A DNA stretch of 64,000 nucleotides from Bacteroidales bacterium (lineage in GTDB: Bacteria > Bacteroidota > Bacteroidia > Bacteroidales > UBA932), in NCBI GenBank assembly GCA_017631875.1, contig JAGBSL010000009.1, positions 1-64,000 on the forward strand, in the 5' to 3' direction. Within the stretch, counting starts at the first letter, position 1. Each line of letters opens with the position of its first letter. Positions 62,267-64,000 of the stretch are shown piece by piece. The notes beneath the pieces are model-generated. The model saw only the letters and a program-made list of their open reading frames with translations, had not been told where the DNA came from and ran no database searches. Made by a program: the position numbers and the translations under genes.

Positions 62267-62998
62267 ATGGGAAGAGCATTTGAGTTCCGTAAGGAGAGAA
62301 AATTCAAGAGATGGGGTCACATGGCCCGCGTCTTCACCAAGATCGGCAAGGAAATCACTATCGCTGTAAAGCAGGGCGGTTCAGATATCACAGGTAACCC
62401 ACGTCTCCGTGCGCTTATCCAGACTGCACGAAGCGAGAACATGCCTAAGGACAACATCGAGCGCGCTATCAAGAGAGCTACCGATAAGGATCAGGCAGAT
62501 TACAAGGAGGTAGTATTCGAGGGATATGGCCCTCACGGTATCGCAGTCCTCGTTGAGGCAGCTACTGACAACAACAACCGTACAGTCGCAAACGTACGTT
62601 CATACTTCACTAAGAGCGGCGGATCACTCGGCACATCAGGTAGCGTTGACTACATGTTCGACCGCAAGTGCATGTTCCGCATGAAGAGCGCAAACCCATA
62701 CGACCTCGAGGAGCTCGAGCTTGAGCTTATCGACTACGGCGTAGAGGAAATCTTCGAGGAGGAGAACGAGAACGAAGAAATGGAAATCGTGCTCTACGGT
62801 GAGTTCACAGCATTCAACACAATCCAGAAGTGGATCGAGGAGAACGGCTACGAGCTCGTTGCAGCAGAGTTCACCCGCCTCCCTAACGTAGAGCTCAAGG
62901 TTCTCGAGGGCGATGCTAAGGCAGACATCGAGAAGCTCATCGAGCGCATCGAGGAGGACGACGACGTTCAGAACGTATACACCACCATGCAGCCGTAA
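62267..62998 (+). CDS. yebC: YebC/PmpR family protein (translation/transcription factor)
   Basis: A 243-residue protein. MGRAFEFRKERKFKRWGHMA and FTKIGKEITIAVKQGGSD are the family start; NPRLRALIQTARSENMPKDN, VEAATDNNNRTVANVRSYF and GGSLGTSGSVDYMFDRK complete the three domains. YebC proteins act as DNA-binding regulators and have been linked to relief of ribosome stalling. It shares the biased codon use of the TPR gene upstream and is followed by a strong terminator. Confidence 0.95.
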   Translation: MGRAFEFRKERKFKRWGHMARVFTKIGKEITIAVKQGGSDITGNPRLRALIQTARSENMPKDNIERAIKRATDKDQADYKEVVFEGYGPHGIAVLVEAATDNNNRTVANVRSYFTKSGGSLGTSGSVDYMFDRKCMFRMKSANPYDLEELELELIDYGVEEIFEEENENEEMEIVLYGEFTAFNTIQKWIEENGYELVAAEFTRLPNVELKVLEGDAKADIEKLIERIEEDDDVQNVYTTMQP

Positions 62999-63034
62999 AC
63001 AAAGAGCCAGGCAAATTGCCTGGCTCTTTGTTTT
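62998..63034. terminator. Strong intrinsic terminator after yebC
   Basis: AACAAAGAGCCAGGCAA (62998-63014) pairs perfectly with TTGCCTGGCTCTTTGTT (63016-63032) and a T run follows. The A-rich left arm lets it work in both directions. Confidence 0.92.
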
Positions 63035-63047
63035 ATATCTAACCCCC

Positions 63048-63123
63048 GATATGCTCCCGCATATCACCCCGAGGGGTATCTCGGCCCTACCCGGGCCGGT
63101 CGTCATGTTGTCACCAACATGAC
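63048..63123. other. Cluster of short hairpins between yebC and the carboxylase gene
   Basis: Past the terminator lie GATATGC-TCCC-GCATATC (63048-63065), CCCC-GA-GGGG (63067-63076), GGCCC...GGGCC (63083-63097) and GTCATGTTG-TCAC-CAACATGAC (63102-63123). All lie upstream of the carboxylase -7 box, so they are not part of its mRNA unless another promoter exists. Confidence 0.6.
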
Positions 63124-63167
63124 TCTTTTGTATGTGCCCATCGCAAGGTTTATACATAAATAATAGT

Positions 63168-63175
63168 TATATTTG
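63168..63175 (+). promoter_or_regulatory. -7 box for the carboxylase gene
   Basis: TATATTTG, a perfect match, 21 bases upstream of the ATG at 63197. A -33 element is not clear. Confidence 0.6.
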
Positions 63176-63196
63176 CGTGAATAAATATGCACTATT

Positions 63197-64000
63197 ATGA
63201 GCACTCAGCAGGATAAGATCAAGGAACTGGTGGAGCGCAGGGCGGCGGCAAGGCTCGGAGGTGGACAGAAGAGGATCGATGCACAGCATCAGAAGGGAAA
63301 GCTTACCGCACGCGAAAGACTGGCTCTGCTGCTGGACGAGGGCAGCTTCGAGGAGTTCGACATGTTTGTACAGCACCGCTGCACGAACTTCGGAATGGAT
63401 AAAGTAAAGTATGACGGCGACGGCGTTGTGACCGGAATGGGAACGATCGACGGCCGTCTTGTATATGTATTTGCGCAGGATTTCACAGTGAACGGAGGAT
63501 CCATGTCGGAGACCATGGCACAGAAGATATGCAAGGTTATGGACATGGCTGTGCGCAACGGAGTGCCATTCATCGGCATCAACGACTCGGGCGGAGCCAG
63601 GATACAGGAGGGAATAAACTCACTAGCGGGGTTCGGTGAAATTTTCGAGAGGAACATTCTCGCATCGGGCGTAATCCCTCAGATCTCGGGCATCTTCGGC
63701 CCGTGCGCAGGTGGCGCAGTTTACTCCCCTGCCCTTACCGACTTCACCGTAATGGTCAAGGACACATCGTATATGTTCCTTACAGGACCGGGAGTTGTGA
63801 AGGCCGTGACCGGAGAGGAAGTGACCCAGGAGCAGCTCGGAGGAGCAGGTGTGCATGCGTCCAAGAGCGGAGTCGCGCACTTTGCCGCCGACAATGAGGA
63901 AGACGGTCTTGAGACGATCAGGCAGCTTCTCAGCTTCATGCCGTCGAACAACAGGGAGAGGGCTCCGTTCAAGCCAACCAACGACCCTGCAGGCAGAATG
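63197..64000 (+). CDS. Biotin-dependent acyl-CoA carboxylase beta subunit (propionyl-CoA carboxylase/methylmalonyl-CoA decarboxylase type), cut by window edge
   Basis: The first 268 residues of a carboxyltransferase. It starts [20 protein letters not shown], then [20 protein letters not shown] and [15 protein letters not shown]. The crotonase-like core shows [40 protein letters not shown] (oxyanion-hole glycines), [17 protein letters not shown] and [17 protein letters not shown]. In Bacteroidales this subunit acts in the succinate-propionate pathway with biotin carrier and membrane subunits, which would lie beyond the window. Carboxylase and decarboxylase roles cannot be told apart from this part. 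Confidence 0.93.
   Translation, partial: MSTQQDKIKELVERRAAARLGGGQKRIDAQHQKGKLTARERLALLLDEGSFEEFDMFVQHRCTNFGMDKVKYDGDGVVTGMGTIDGRLVYVFAQDFTVNGGSMSETMAQKICKVMDMAVRNGVPFIGINDSGGARIQEGINSLAGFGEIFERNILASGVIPQISGIFGPCAGGAVYSPALTDFTVMVKDTSYMFLTGPGVVKAVTGEEVTQEQLGGAGVHASKSGVAHFAADNEEDGLETIRQLLSFMPSNNRERAPFKPTNDPAGRM

Noticed and set aside
1..64000. tRNA genes, rRNA genes, insertion sequences, integrase or attachment sites
   Set aside because: No T-loop consensus with a plausible cloverleaf, no rRNA core sequence, and no transposase or integrase motif was recognised by eye, so none is claimed.

Overview
The window is chromosomal DNA of a Bacteroidota, most likely a gut Bacteroidales. Several things point there: repeated -7 promoter boxes of the form TAnnTTTG in front of genes, few Shine-Dalgarno sequences, outer-membrane barrels and a CarboxypepD_reg/TonB receptor, a glycine decarboxylase split into PA and PB subunits, a Bacteroidales-type ParE, and GH9 and GH53 lipoproteins. 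No rRNA, tRNA, CRISPR array, insertion sequence or integrase was recognised.

Layout. 1-14.6 kb is mostly housekeeping and envelope functions: the start of glnS, a UDG-fold-like hypothetical, parE, a WYL regulator, an alpha/beta hydrolase, a His-rich exported peptide next to a TonB receptor, a GH9 enzyme, a GNAT-fRMsr fusion, YicC, a porin and a sigma-like factor. 14.6-18.3 kb is a minus-strand ADP-ribose cluster: a PfkB kinase, NADAR, an ADP-ribosyltransferase-like protein and a TIGR02452/PARG-like glycohydrolase. 18.4-36.1 kb reads as a defence island. It holds two small unknown proteins with a zinc-hook AAA_13 (RloC/PrrC-like) ATPase, a HIRAN-zincin fusion, a very acidic small protein, a two-gene operon that fits Druantia type III (DruH then DruE), a 77-residue protein, a reverse transcriptase behind a structured leader that may be a ncRNA, and an ADP-ribosylglycohydrolase.

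36.2-42.9 kb carries a second sigma-like factor, an HD hydrolase, and a UvrD-like helicase tightly followed by a large AlbA/Schlafen-WYL protein; the last two form a candidate defence pair. 42.9-50.3 kb is mixed metabolism: an SDR, an acidic protein coupled to a TauE exporter, a patatin, an acyl-CoA ligase, AlaX and NifX-like proteins, and a lactonase. 50.3-59.6 kb is one long minus-strand run starting at a good promoter: lipoate ligase, gcvT, gcvH, gcvPA, gcvPB, lpd, a YfcC-type transporter and a GH53 galactanase. The right end has nhaA, a small exported protein, a TPR membrane protein, yebC and the start of a biotin-dependent carboxylase beta subunit.

The most interesting content is the ADP-ribose cluster together with the later ARH gene (an ADP-ribosylation attack/reversal module), the RT with its leader, and the UvrD plus AlbA-WYL pair. 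Small-scale oddities include intergenic repeats that encode the C-termini of two gcv-operon proteins and a 24-bp perfect stem enclosing two hairpins between yicC and a porin gene. All functional calls come from reading motifs and context; no database search was run.
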